Assembly: GCA_036794995.1 (NCBI GenBank)
Contig: DAIRFP010000001.1
Coordinates: 62,001 to 126,000, forward strand
From: DAIRFP01 sp036794995
GTDB lineage: Bacteria; Desulfobacterota; Binatia; UBA9968
Reading direction: 5' to 3'
Length of the DNA: 64,000 bases
The first letter of the stretch is position 1, and the number at the start of each line of letters is the position of its first letter. The notes beneath the pieces are model-generated. The model made no database searches. It saw only the letters and a list, made by a program, of their open reading frames with translations, and was not told where the DNA came from. Made by a program: the position numbers and the translations under genes. Below are positions 41,551 through 50,432 of this stretch, in pieces.

Positions 41551-42957
41551 ATGGCTGAATATAAGATAGTAAAGGTCCCCAAGGACGGGGCAAAAATCAC
41601 GATGGGTGGAAACAAGGAACTGAAAGTTCCGGACAATCCAATCATACCGTTCATTGAAGGCGACGGCACGGGTCGGGATATCTGGCGCGCTTCGGCCCGC
41701 GTGTTTGAGGCGGCGGTAGATAAGGCCTACAAGGGCAAACGCAAAATCCACTGGATGGAAGTGTATGCGGGGGAGAAATCGTTCAAGTTGTTTAATAATT
41801 GGTTGCCCGATGAAACCGTGGAAGCTTTCACCGAATTTCTGGTCGGTATCAAGGGGCCGCTGACGACTCCGATCGGCGGGGGCTTTCGTTCGTTGAATGT
41901 GGCGCTACGGAAACTACTGGATTTGTACGTTTGCCTGCGCCCTGTGCGTTATTACAATGGTGTGCCATCTCCGGTTAAGCATCCGGAATACGTCGATATG
42001 GTGGTTTTCCGCGAGAACACCGAAGATATTTACACCGGCATCGAGTTTATCAACGACACGGAAGAGAATAGAATGTTCAAGTCGTTGCTCAAGGAAAATT
42101 TTCCTAAGGAATATGTCAAGATCCGCTTTCCCGACACGGCGGGTATCGCGCTCAAGCCGGTTTCCGTAGAGGGGACTGAGCGGTTGGTACGCGCGGCCGT
42201 CAAATGGTCGCTGGCGAACAAGCGCAAAAACGTGAACTTCGTGCACAAGGGCAACATCATGAAGTATACCGAAGGCGCGTTTATGGAATGGGGCTATGCG
42301 CTCGCCAAACGCGAATTTCGCAATGACGTTGTCACCGAGCGCGAAACCTGGATTCTCGGCAACAAGGAGCAGAAACCGAACCTAAGCGTGGGAGATAATG
42401 CCAAAATGATCGACCCTGGCTTCGATATGATGTCGCCGGACCAGCAAAATGATATCAAGAAGGAAGTGGAAGAGGCGCTGAAGCTGTGGCCGACCCACGG
42501 CGACGGCAAGTGGAAATCAAAACTGCTGCTGAAGGATTCCATCGCTGACGTGACATTGCAGTTCGTGCTGATCCGTCCCAAGGATTACGACGTGATTGCC
42601 ACGATGAACCTGAACGGTGATTATCTGTCCGACGCGCTGGCTGCTCAGGTGGGCGGTATTGGCATCGCGCCAGGGGCTAACATCAATTACGATACCGGAC
42701 ACGCCGTCTTCGAGGCAACCCACGGCACCGCGCCGAAATATGCGGATCTCGACAAGGTGAATCCGGGTTCAGTTATCCTCTCCGGTGAAATGATGTTGCG
42801 TTACATGGGTTGGACGGAAGCCGCTGATCTCATCGTCAAAGGACTTGAGGGAGCGATTGCCAAGAAGACGGTGACTTATGATTTCGAGCGCTTGATGGAG
42901 GGTGCGAAGCTGGTTAGCTGTTCCGGCTTCGGCGATGCTATTATCGCCAATATGTAA
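41551..42957 (+). CDS. icd: Isocitrate dehydrogenase (NADP-type)
   Basis: The 468-residue homodimeric-type enzyme has IPFIEGDGTGRDIW (about 31-44), the substrate loop GGGFRSLNVALRK (about 110-122, phosphorylatable Ser position), VVFRENTEDIYTGIEF, and the metal/cofactor segment YDVIATMNLNGDYLSD. The late HGTAPKYA is also typical. It oxidatively decarboxylates isocitrate to 2-oxoglutarate. It is slightly longer than E. coli Icd owing to a KEVEEALKLWPTHGDGKW insert. It opens a TCA gene run (icd, mdh, sucCD). Confidence 0.97.
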   Translation: MAEYKIVKVPKDGAKITMGGNKELKVPDNPIIPFIEGDGTGRDIWRASARVFEAAVDKAYKGKRKIHWMEVYAGEKSFKLFNNWLPDETVEAFTEFLVGIKGPLTTPIGGGFRSLNVALRKLLDLYVCLRPVRYYNGVPSPVKHPEYVDMVVFRENTEDIYTGIEFINDTEENRMFKSLLKENFPKEYVKIRFPDTAGIALKPVSVEGTERLVRAAVKWSLANKRKNVNFVHKGNIMKYTEGAFMEWGYALAKREFRNDVVTERETWILGNKEQKPNLSVGDNAKMIDPGFDMMSPDQQNDIKKEVEEALKLWPTHGDGKWKSKLLLKDSIADVTLQFVLIRPKDYDVIATMNLNGDYLSDALAAQVGGIGIAPGANINYDTGHAVFEATHGTAPKYADLDKVNPGSVILSGEMMLRYMGWTEAADLIVKGLEGAIAKKTVTYDFERLMEGAKLVSCSGFGDAIIANM

Positions 42958-43036
42958 GCGACCGTTTTGAGTCTCAGGTTGCGAGTTCGAGCAACCACAA
43001 TCCAGTCGGAATTTCAGAAAGAGATCTGAGGAGGTT

Positions 43037-43981
43037 ATGGGCAGAAACAAGATTGCTCTAATTGGAGCCGGTAATATCGGTGGGTCGATGGCCCACCTCT
43101 GTTTGCTCAAGGGGTTGGGTGATGTTGTCTTGTTCGATGTGATCGACGGTTTGCCCCAGGGAAAAGCGCTTGATCTTTCCCATGCCGGGCCCGTCGAAGG
43201 CTTCGATGGCAATGTGATCGGCACGAACAAATACGAGGACATTGCCGGCGCCGACGTTTGTATCGTGACGGCGGGAATCGCACGAAAGCCAGGTATGAGC
43301 CGGGACGACCTGGTTGGAACCAATGCCAAGATCATTAGCTCGGTCGCGGAAAACATTAAAAAACATGCGCCGGATTCGTTGGTCATCGTGGTCACCAACC
43401 CCCTTGACGCGATGGTGACCTTGACCAAGCGCGTCACGGGCTTCCCAAAAAATCGTGTTGTGGGTCAATCCGGTATTTTGGATTCATCCCGCTATCGATC
43501 CTTCATCGCCAAAGAGCTCAATGTTTCGGTAAATTGCGTGGCGGCTATGGTCCTCGGGGGGCATGGCGACGACATGGTGCCCGTTCGCAGTACCTGTTTG
43601 GTGGGTGGCGTACCTGTGGAGAAGCTCATTACGCCCGCACGACTGGACGAGATCGAAGCCCGGGTGCGCAACGCGGGCGGCGAAGTAGTCGCGCTATTAA
43701 AGACCGGATCCGCCTACTTTTCACCGGCCTCGGCAGCGATTCGCATGACTGAAGCGCATCTCTTTGATAAGAAGGAGATTCTACCCTGCGCCGCTTTGCT
43801 GGAAGGAGAGTACGGCGTCAACGGTTATTATTTCTGCGTCCCGGTCGTCGTCGGTGCCGGCGGCGTGGAGAAAATCATCGAGATCAACCTAAGCCCGGCT
43901 GACAAGAAGGCGTTTGGTGAATCGCTCAATCACGTCAAGGACATCGTGCAAGCGATGGATCGCATTCTCGGCATCGCCTAG
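43037..43981 (+). CDS. mdh: Malate dehydrogenase (LDH-like type)
   Basis: The 314-residue enzyme has the NAD loop LIGAGNIGGSMA (about 8-19), substrate Arg in AGIARKPGMSRDDL, VVTNPLDAM and the catalytic His in VLGGHGDDMVP. The active-site loop Arg pair after AGIA indicates malate rather than lactate specificity. It interconverts malate and oxaloacetate. GAGGAGG precedes the ATG. It lies 79 bp after icd. Confidence 0.97.
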   Translation: MGRNKIALIGAGNIGGSMAHLCLLKGLGDVVLFDVIDGLPQGKALDLSHAGPVEGFDGNVIGTNKYEDIAGADVCIVTAGIARKPGMSRDDLVGTNAKIISSVAENIKKHAPDSLVIVVTNPLDAMVTLTKRVTGFPKNRVVGQSGILDSSRYRSFIAKELNVSVNCVAAMVLGGHGDDMVPVRSTCLVGGVPVEKLITPARLDEIEARVRNAGGEVVALLKTGSAYFSPASAAIRMTEAHLFDKKEILPCAALLEGEYGVNGYYFCVPVVVGAGGVEKIIEINLSPADKKAFGESLNHVKDIVQAMDRILGIA

Positions 43982-44005
43982 CGGTTTTTCTGGTAGTTGA
44001 TATTG

Positions 44006-44034
44006 AGACCCTGAGGCTAATGGTCTTAGGGTCT
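44006..44034 (+). terminator. Hairpin between mdh and sucC
   Basis: AGACCCTGAG and CTTAGGGTCT pair with one G-U around a 9-nt loop, followed by TACTTT. It may be a weak terminator of mdh or a processing or attenuation element before sucC, which starts 23 bp later. Confidence 0.6.
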
Positions 44035-44057
44035 TACTTTATTGGGGACCGGTCGTT

Positions 44058-45201
44058 ATGAATATCCATGAATATCAAGCTAAGCAGATTCTCACGCGAT
44101 ACGGCGTGCCGGTGCCCGTCGGGAAGGTCGCGACAACTCCTGAGGAAGCAAGAATCATTGCGGCTGAGCTTGGCGGAGTTTGTGTGGTGAAGGCACAGAT
44201 TCACGCGGGTGGCCGTGGCAAGGGCGGGGGTGTGAAGCTGACCAAGACTCCCGAAGAGGCGGAGCAGAAAGCGGCCGAGATCCTCGGCAAAAACCTTGTC
44301 ACCCATCAGACCGGTCCCGAGGGACGTCAGGTGAGACGAGTTCTCGTCGAGCAAGGGGTTAATATTGAGCGTGAGATCTATTTGGGGATGGTCTTGGACC
44401 GGACGCAATCTCGTGTGACCGTGATTTGTTCATCTGAGGGCGGGGTGGAAATAGAGGAAGTCGCCGCGAAACATCCGGAAAGAATCCTGAAAGAAGTCAT
44501 CGACCCGGTGGTCGGTCTGCAGTCCTTTCAATGTCGCCGTCTGGCGTTTGCTCTTGGAGTTCCCCTGCAGGTCCTGGGTAATATGGTTGCGATGATGCAG
44601 GCTCTATATCGCGCCTTTGACGATTGCGATTGCTCCATCGCCGAAATAAATCCATTGATCCTGACCAAGGAAGGACAGGTGATGGCGCTGGACGCGAAAA
44701 TGAATTTCGACAGCAACGCTCTGTTTCGGCAAAGGGACATCCTCGCCCTGCGTGATTTGAATGAGGAAGATCCTCGTGAGATCGAAGCCAGCAAATATGA
44801 GCTGTCTTACATCTCGTTGGACGGCAACATCGGTTGCATGGTCAACGGCGCGGGTTTGGCGATGGCTACCCTGGATATTATCAAACTCTGCGGCGGCGAA
44901 CCGGCTAATTTTCTCGATGTCGGGGGCGGGGCCACTAAAGAAAGAGTTGCCCAGGCCTTCAGGATCATTCTGTCCGACGTCCGGGTGCGCGGCGTCTTGA
45001 TCAATATCTTCGGCGGCATCATGCGCTGTGACGTGCTGGCCCAGGGAGTGGTGGATGCGGCGCGGGAGTTGAGCATTCAAGTTCCTCTGGTGGTGCGGAT
45101 GCAAGGCACGAACGTCGAGCTGGGGCGACAGATTCTTGCGGACTCGGGTCTTCCCATTATCTCGGCGGAAACCATGGCGGAAGCTGCGGAAAAAATCGTG
45201 C
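44058..45201 (+). CDS. sucC: Succinyl-CoA ligase beta subunit, 3' end lost in assembly gap
   Basis: The first 381 residues are present: MNIHEYQAKQILTRYGVPVP, ATP-grasp residues in VVKAQIHAGGRGKGGGVKL, EINPLILTKEGQVMALDAK and the CoA ligase segment FLDVGGGATKERV, with NIFGGIMRCD. The sequence stops at MAEAAEKIV, where only a few residues before the usual end remain. The gap therefore probably hides little sequence. With SucD it makes succinate and ATP or GTP from succinyl-CoA. Confidence 0.95.
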
Positions 45202-45301
45202 NNNNNNNNNNNNNNNNNNNNNNNNNNNNNNNNNNNNNNNNNNNNNNNNNNNNNNNNNNNNNNNNNNNNNNNNNNNNNNNNNNNNNNNNNNNNNNNNNNN
45301 N
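45202..45301. other. Assembly gap of 100 N
   Basis: A run of exactly 100 N separates the end of sucC from the ATG of sucD. It is the conventional size for a gap of unknown length. The genes on both sides are the expected neighbours, so the join is probably correct and the true gap may be only tens of bases. Confidence 0.98.
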
Positions 45302-46177
45302 ATGTCGATACTGGTAAACCAACAAACGCGTGTCTTGACGCAGGGCATAACCGGTGTCACCGGCCAGTTTCATACTAAGGCGTGCAAGGAGTACGGTACC
45401 CAGATGGTCGCAGGGGTGACCCCCGGAAAAGGTGGCACCTCTTTCGAGGGTATCCCGATTTTCGATACGGTGTCCCGCGCGGTCACCGAAACAGCGGCCA
45501 ATGCCACGGTGATCTACGTACCGCCGCCATTCGCGGCGGATGCCATTTTGGAAGCAGCGGACGCCGGAATTCCCTTGGTTATTTGCATTACCGAAGGTGT
45601 GCCGGTGCGTGACATGATCCGCGTGAAGCGATATCTGGAAGGGAGAAACTCCCGGCTGCTGGGCCCCAATTGCCCTGGAGTGATTACCCCCGGCGAATGC
45701 AAAATCGGCATCATGCCGGGGCATATTCACCGCCCGGGAACTATCGGTGTGGTCTCGCGCAGCGGTACGTTGACCTACGAAGCGGTGGACCAGCTGACCC
45801 GTTTGGGGATGGGCCAGTCGAGCTGCGTAGGCATTGGTGGGGACCCGGTGCACGGCTTCGAATTTGTCGATGTCTTGGATCTTTTCAATCGCGATCGCGG
45901 TACCGAGGCGGTAGTCATGATCGGTGAGATCGGCGGCAGCGCCGAGGAGGAAGCCGCCGGTTGGATCGCGGCCCACATGAAGAAGCCGGTGGTGGGATTC
46001 ATTGCCGGCCAAACCGCCCCTGCGGGGAAGCGCATGGGCCACGCGGGGGCGATCATTTCCGGCGGCAAGGGGACCGCGAGGGAAAAAATCGACGCCATGC
46101 AGAAGGCGGGAATTCGCATGGCGTCGTCGCCGGCGCTGATCGGTAGAACAATGCAGGAGGCTTTGGGAAAATCATGA
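45302..46177 (+). CDS. sucD: Succinyl-CoA ligase alpha subunit
   Basis: The 291-residue protein starts MSILVNQQTRVLTQGITGVTG. It has the CoA-binding YGTQMVAGVTPGKGG, NCPGVITPGECKIGIMPG and the phospho-His loop MGHAGAIISGGKGTA (His about 242). The ATG directly follows the gap; the start matches homologues. It overlaps ndk by 4 bp, so the two are translationally coupled. Confidence 0.96.
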   Translation: MSILVNQQTRVLTQGITGVTGQFHTKACKEYGTQMVAGVTPGKGGTSFEGIPIFDTVSRAVTETAANATVIYVPPPFAADAILEAADAGIPLVICITEGVPVRDMIRVKRYLEGRNSRLLGPNCPGVITPGECKIGIMPGHIHRPGTIGVVSRSGTLTYEAVDQLTRLGMGQSSCVGIGGDPVHGFEFVDVLDLFNRDRGTEAVVMIGEIGGSAEEEAAGWIAAHMKKPVVGFIAGQTAPAGKRMGHAGAIISGGKGTAREKIDAMQKAGIRMASSPALIGRTMQEALGKS

Positions 46178-46593
46178 GCGTGGAGAGAACCTTATCCATC
46201 GTTAAGCCGGATGCGGTAAGTCGAAAACTGATCGGCGAAATTCTTCGCCGTTTCGAATCCGCAGGATTGAAGATCGCTGCCGGCAAATTACTTCGTCTTA
46301 CGCCGGAGCGGGCTCAGGCTTTCTATGCGGTGCACAAAGAGCGGCCATTTTTCGCGAGCCTTTGTGCTTACATGTCCTCGGGGCCGATTTTCGTTTCGGT
46401 GTTGGAAGGGGAGGAAGCGATCGCGAAAAACCGCGAGATTATGGGAGCCACGGACCCGGCCAAAGCGGCGCCGGGAACCATCCGCAAAGACTGCGGCAAA
46501 GATGTCGAACAAAACGCGGTCCACGGTTCCGATGGAGCCGACACGGCTGCCGCGGAAATCGCTTTTTTCTTTAGACCCGACGAAATCTTCTAG
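46174..46593 (+). CDS. ndk: Nucleoside diphosphate kinase
   Basis: The 139-residue protein starts MSVERTLSIVKPDAVSRKLIGE. It has FYAVHKERPFFASL, ATDPAKAAPGTIRKDCG and the active His in NAVHGSDGADTAAAEIAFFF. It balances NTP pools with ATP as donor. Its coupling to sucD links the GTP or ATP made by succinyl-CoA ligase to nucleotide exchange, a known pairing. Confidence 0.97.
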   Translation: MSVERTLSIVKPDAVSRKLIGEILRRFESAGLKIAAGKLLRLTPERAQAFYAVHKERPFFASLCAYMSSGPIFVSVLEGEEAIAKNREIMGATDPAKAAPGTIRKDCGKDVEQNAVHGSDGADTAAAEIAFFFRPDEIF

Positions 46594-46634
46594 TCTTGAA
46601 AACTGCAACGCGGACGGGCTCGCGAGGGTTGAAA

Positions 46635-47705
46635 GTGAATCCTAATATTAAAGATATGAGCCTGCAGGAGCTTGGGGCCTATCTCGCGGAGCGCAAGGAG
46701 CCGGAGTATCGTGCCAAGCAAATTTGGCAATGGTTGATGCAAAAGCGGGTGCCGACCTTCTCAGAGATGACCAATCTCCCGGCTACGTGTCGTGCCCGGC
46801 TGGCCGAGGATTTCACGATTAGCCGCTTGACCACCCTGAAGACGGCGACATCTACGGACGGGACCAAAAAATTCTTATGGGGTCTCTCCGATGGGCACAG
46901 CATTGAGAGCGTGCTGATTCCGGAGTCCCAGCGACTGACCTTGTGCGTTTCGACCCAGGCTGGCTGCGGGTTTGGATGTGCTTTTTGTGCCACGGCGCTT
47001 TTGGGTTTGAAGCGAAGTTTGCGTGCCAGTGAAATCGTCGATCAGATACTCGAGGCCAGCCGATCCTTGCCTGACGAGCAGCGAATCAGTCACGTGGTGC
47101 TTATGGGAATGGGCGAGCCCCTGGCGAACTATGCGCAGACCGTTAAGGCCCTCAGGATGATCACGGATACCAGTTGGGGAATCGGTATTTCGCCGAGACG
47201 GATCACCCTCTCCACCGTGGGCTTGGTGCCGCAGATTCGCACACTGATGGAGGAAACCAAGGTCAACCTGGCGATTTCTCTTCATGCGCCGAGCGATGAG
47301 ATACGCAGCCAGTTGATGCCGGTCAATCGCAAATATTCGCTCCAGCAGCTCATGGCGTGCTGCCGATCCTTGCCGATGCCGCGGCGGAAACGCATTACCT
47401 TCGAGTATGTTCTGCTCCGCGGTATCAACGATTCTCCCGAGGCAGCGGAAGCGCTCTGCCAGCTCCTGCAAGGCATTCGATGCAAAGTCAATGTGATTCC
47501 CTTTAATCCGCATCCGGGCAGCCGGTACGAGAGACCCGCCGACAGGAATATCGAAGCTTTTCAGGAAACTCTTCACGCTCATGGCTTACAAATCAATATC
47601 CGCCGGCCCAGAGGAGACGATATCCAGGCGGCCTGCGGGCAATTGCAAGGAGAAGAGCTTCACCCTAGACAAAGCCAAACTTTATTGGCGGGGGCGGTGC
47701 AATAG
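46635..47705 (+). CDS. rlmN: 23S rRNA (adenine2503-C2)-methyltransferase, radical SAM
   Basis: The 356-residue protein has the N-terminal FRAKQ-type segment EYRAKQIWQWLMQKR, the radical SAM CxxxCxxC motif CGFGCAFC, and LMGMGEPLANYAQT. A C-terminal domain includes NVIPFNPHPGSRYERP. It methylates C2 of A2503 in 23S rRNA and A37 of some tRNAs. Two conserved Cys needed for transfer should be one near the C-terminus (QAACGQL) and one in the CxxxCxxC neighbourhood. A GTG at 46635 with AGGG upstream is the best start; a TTG at 46596 extends it. Confidence 0.96.
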   Translation: MNPNIKDMSLQELGAYLAERKEPEYRAKQIWQWLMQKRVPTFSEMTNLPATCRARLAEDFTISRLTTLKTATSTDGTKKFLWGLSDGHSIESVLIPESQRLTLCVSTQAGCGFGCAFCATALLGLKRSLRASEIVDQILEASRSLPDEQRISHVVLMGMGEPLANYAQTVKALRMITDTSWGIGISPRRITLSTVGLVPQIRTLMEETKVNLAISLHAPSDEIRSQLMPVNRKYSLQQLMACCRSLPMPRRKRITFEYVLLRGINDSPEAAEALCQLLQGIRCKVNVIPFNPHPGSRYERPADRNIEAFQETLHAHGLQINIRRPRGDDIQAACGQLQGEELHPRQSQTLLAGAVQ

Positions 47706-47711
47706 CAAATC

Positions 47712-48572
47712 ATGGGCAAATCCATAGTCGGCGTCATTGGGGGCAGTGGCCTTTACCAGATGAAAGGACTCAAAAAGGTCCGCGAATTCGAGATCAAGAC
47801 CCCATTTGGAAGACCGTCGGAAAAATTTCTTAAGGGCAGTCTTGAGGAAACAGAGCTGATCTTTCTCCCGCGCCACGGAAAGGGCCATCGCTGGTTGCCC
47901 ACAGAGATCAATTTTCGAGCCAACATCTTTGCTTTGAAGAGACTAGGGGTCGATCGGATAATCTCGGTGAGCGCGGTGGGAAGTTTGCGGCAAGAGATCG
48001 TGCCCGGCGACATCGTGATCCCAGATCAGTTCATCGACCGAACTACCCAGCGGCCCAGCACGTTCTTCGGCAAGGGGATTGTGGCTCATGTCAGCTTAGC
48101 CGATCCGTTCTGCAAGGATCTTACTGAGAACCTTGCCGCGTCTGCGGCTGCCGAAGGTGGCAAGGTCCATCGTCGGGGCACCTATCTTTGTATGGAGGGA
48201 CCGCAGTTTTCAACCCGGGCGGAGTCCCAGCTCTATCGCAGTTGGGGCGCGGATGTGATCGGCATGACGAACCTCCAAGAGGCGAAGCTCGCCCGTGAGG
48301 CAGAAATTTGCTTTGCCACCTTGGCTTTGGCTACCGACTACGACTGTTGGAACCAGGCGGCAGGGGATGTGGAGATTGAAAACGTTCTTGCGGTGCTGCG
48401 GCAGAATGTCGACCTTGCGCAAAGAACCATTCGGCGCGCGGTGGCCTTGCTGAAGAACTCGCGTTCCTGCTCCTGTGCGGTATCCCTTAAGGATGCTATC
48501 ATTACAGAACGGTCAACCATTCCACAAAAAATACGCACTGAGCTGCGGCCTATTATCGGGAAGTATCTATGA
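47712..48572 (+). CDS. mtnP: S-methyl-5'-thioadenosine phosphorylase
   Basis: The 286-residue purine phosphorylase-family protein begins with IGGSGLYQMKGL. It has the phosphate-binding LPRHGKGHRWLPTEINFRAN, YLCMEGPQFSTRAES and GMTNLQEAKLAREAEICF. It cleaves methylthioadenosine, a by-product of polyamine and other SAM pathways, to adenine and MTR-1-phosphate. Its end overlaps the PfkB kinase start by 4 bp. Confidence 0.95.
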   Translation: MGKSIVGVIGGSGLYQMKGLKKVREFEIKTPFGRPSEKFLKGSLEETELIFLPRHGKGHRWLPTEINFRANIFALKRLGVDRIISVSAVGSLRQEIVPGDIVIPDQFIDRTTQRPSTFFGKGIVAHVSLADPFCKDLTENLAASAAAEGGKVHRRGTYLCMEGPQFSTRAESQLYRSWGADVIGMTNLQEAKLAREAEICFATLALATDYDCWNQAAGDVEIENVLAVLRQNVDLAQRTIRRAVALLKNSRSCSCAVSLKDAIITERSTIPQKIRTELRPIIGKYL

Positions 48573-49474
48573 ATGTTTTGGTGGTCGGTACAGTTGCATT
48601 TGATTCTATTGAAACACCTCTTGGGTCGGCAGAGCGCATCCTCGGAGGGTCGGCTTCCTATTTCGCCCTGGCGGCGAGTTTTTTTACTTCCGTACGCATG
48701 GTCGGGGTCATCGGCCAGGATTTTCCTGATGAATACTTGAGGCTTTTTACACAACGGAGTATTGACCTCGAAGGGGTCAAGCGGGAGAAAGGTGACAGCT
48801 TTCATTGGCGCGGCCGGTACCACGAGGATATCAACGTGCGGGATACGCTGGAGCTCCATCTCAATGTGTTGGCCGGCTTCGTGCCAGACCTACCGGAGCG
48901 CTACCGCGATGCGGAATACGTGTTTCTCGGCAATATTGATCCGGTCATGCAGCTCGAGGTATTGAACCAGATCCACCGGCTGAAACTGGTGGTTTGTGAT
49001 ACCATGGACCATTGGATTCAAGGGAGTGGCGAGGAGCTCAGAAAAGTTCTTAAACGTATAGAGATGCTGGTTATTAATGATTCCGAAGCGCGACTGCTTA
49101 GCGGCCAGAATAATATAGTTCGAGCCGCACGGGCGATTCTCAAGATGGGTCCTCAGGTTGTACTCATCAAGCGTGGTGAATACGGTGTGCTGCAGTTCTC
49201 GGATTCATCCATCTTCGCGACCCCTGCCTACCCGCTCGAAGAGGTTTTCGATCCGACCGGCGCGGGGGACTCCTTTGCCGGCGGTTTCATGGGGCAACTG
49301 GCCCGTTCAAGCGACCACAGTCAAAAAGGCATCCGTCGCGCAATCGTCTATGGCTCTGTGGTGGCATCGTTCACCGTGGAAGATTTTGGCGTGAAGCGAT
49401 TGACCCACGTATCGCTCCAGGACATCGAGCAACGTTACCAGAGCTTCGTGCAGTTGACTGACTTTCATACCTGA
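48569..49474 (+). CDS. PfkB-family carbohydrate kinase
   Basis: The 301-residue ribokinase-fold protein has the N-terminal GGSASYFALAASFF block and the catalytic DPTGAGDSFAGGFMGQL with Asp as base (about residue 234). VINDSEARLL is the family middle motif. The substrate is unknown. It is translationally coupled to mtnP, although the phosphorylase route needs no separate kinase; a nucleoside or sugar kinase role is possible. Confidence 0.9.
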   Translation: MNVLVVGTVAFDSIETPLGSAERILGGSASYFALAASFFTSVRMVGVIGQDFPDEYLRLFTQRSIDLEGVKREKGDSFHWRGRYHEDINVRDTLELHLNVLAGFVPDLPERYRDAEYVFLGNIDPVMQLEVLNQIHRLKLVVCDTMDHWIQGSGEELRKVLKRIEMLVINDSEARLLSGQNNIVRAARAILKMGPQVVLIKRGEYGVLQFSDSSIFATPAYPLEEVFDPTGAGDSFAGGFMGQLARSSDHSQKGIRRAIVYGSVVASFTVEDFGVKRLTHVSLQDIEQRYQSFVQLTDFHT

Positions 49475-49478
49475 CCTC

Positions 49479-50432
49479 ATGGAGCTTTCCATCGTTATCC
49501 CGGTTTACAATGAGGAGGGAAACGTCGAGCCGTTGATTCAAGAGATCAACGGGGCGCTGCGGCCCCTGGAGAAGCCGTACGAAATTGTGGTGGTTGATGA
49601 CGGTAGCCGCGATGAGACGTTTGACCGTTTGGCGCGATTGCACCAACGTGAGCGGCGTCTGCGGGTGGTGCGGCTCAAACGCAATTTTGGTCAGACGGCC
49701 GCCATCGCAGCGGGCTTGAGATACGCCACAGGGGACGTCATCGTGCTTATGGACGGTGACGCGCAGAATGATCCCAAGGATATCCTGCCTTTGCTTACGG
49801 AATTGGAAAAAGGCAACGATCTCGTGTGCGGTTGGCGTTTCAACCGGCAAGACCCTTTTTTGAGTCGACGCTTGCCGTCGATGATCGCCAATCGCCTCAT
49901 CTCTTGGGCTACCCAGGTTAAATTACACGACTACGGCTGTACCCTGAAGGCGATGCGTGGTGACGTTGCCAAAAGCCTCAGGCTCTATGGTGAAATGCAT
50001 CGCTTTATTCCCGCCATTGCCTATGAGCGCGGCGCCCGGGTCGCCGAGATCAAAGTCAACCATCGCCCACGGCTGCATGGGAGCTCGAAATACGGCATTG
50101 CGAGGATACTGCGGGTAGTTCTCGATCTTTTGACCGTCAAGTTTTTGGTCAGTTATTCGACTCGGCCTTCTCACGTGTTTGGCCTGTTGGGTCTGAGTAG
50201 TGGCGGTCTGGGTTTTTTGATCGCCATGTATCTAACTTTTCAAAAACTTGTGTACCAAGAAACCATCGGTGGCAGACCGCTGCTGCTGCTGGCGATTTTG
50301 TTGATCTTTATCGGCTTTCAGTTCCTGACCATGGGGTTATTGGGTGAGATGCTGTCGCGAACGTATCACGAGTCTCAGGATAAGGCCGTCTTCGTTGTCG
50401 GAGAGGTGCTGGGTGAGAGGAAGTGCGTATGA
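49479..50432 (+). CDS. Family 2 glycosyltransferase with two C-terminal membrane helices
   Basis: The 317-residue protein starts MELSIVIPVYNEEGNVEPL and has the GT-A motifs VVVDDGSRDET and VLMDGDAQNDP (metal DGD near 89-91). Two C-terminal helices follow (VFGLLGLSSGGLGFLIAMY and PLLLLAILLIFIGFQFL). The pattern is that of polyprenyl-phosphate glycosyltransferases such as ArnC/DPM1-like enzymes. It overlaps the UDP-glucose dehydrogenase gene by 4 bp, so it may use a sugar made by the three downstream nucleotide-sugar enzymes. Confidence 0.9.
   Translation: MELSIVIPVYNEEGNVEPLIQEINGALRPLEKPYEIVVVDDGSRDETFDRLARLHQRERRLRVVRLKRNFGQTAAIAAGLRYATGDVIVLMDGDAQNDPKDILPLLTELEKGNDLVCGWRFNRQDPFLSRRLPSMIANRLISWATQVKLHDYGCTLKAMRGDVAKSLRLYGEMHRFIPAIAYERGARVAEIKVNHRPRLHGSSKYGIARILRVVLDLLTVKFLVSYSTRPSHVFGLLGLSSGGLGFLIAMYLTFQKLVYQETIGGRPLLLLAILLIFIGFQFLTMGLLGEMLSRTYHESQDKAVFVVGEVLGERKCV

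Noticed and set aside
45077..46042. A long minus-strand frame spanning the N gap
   Set aside because: It runs antisense to sucC and sucD and only stays open because N codons are not stops.
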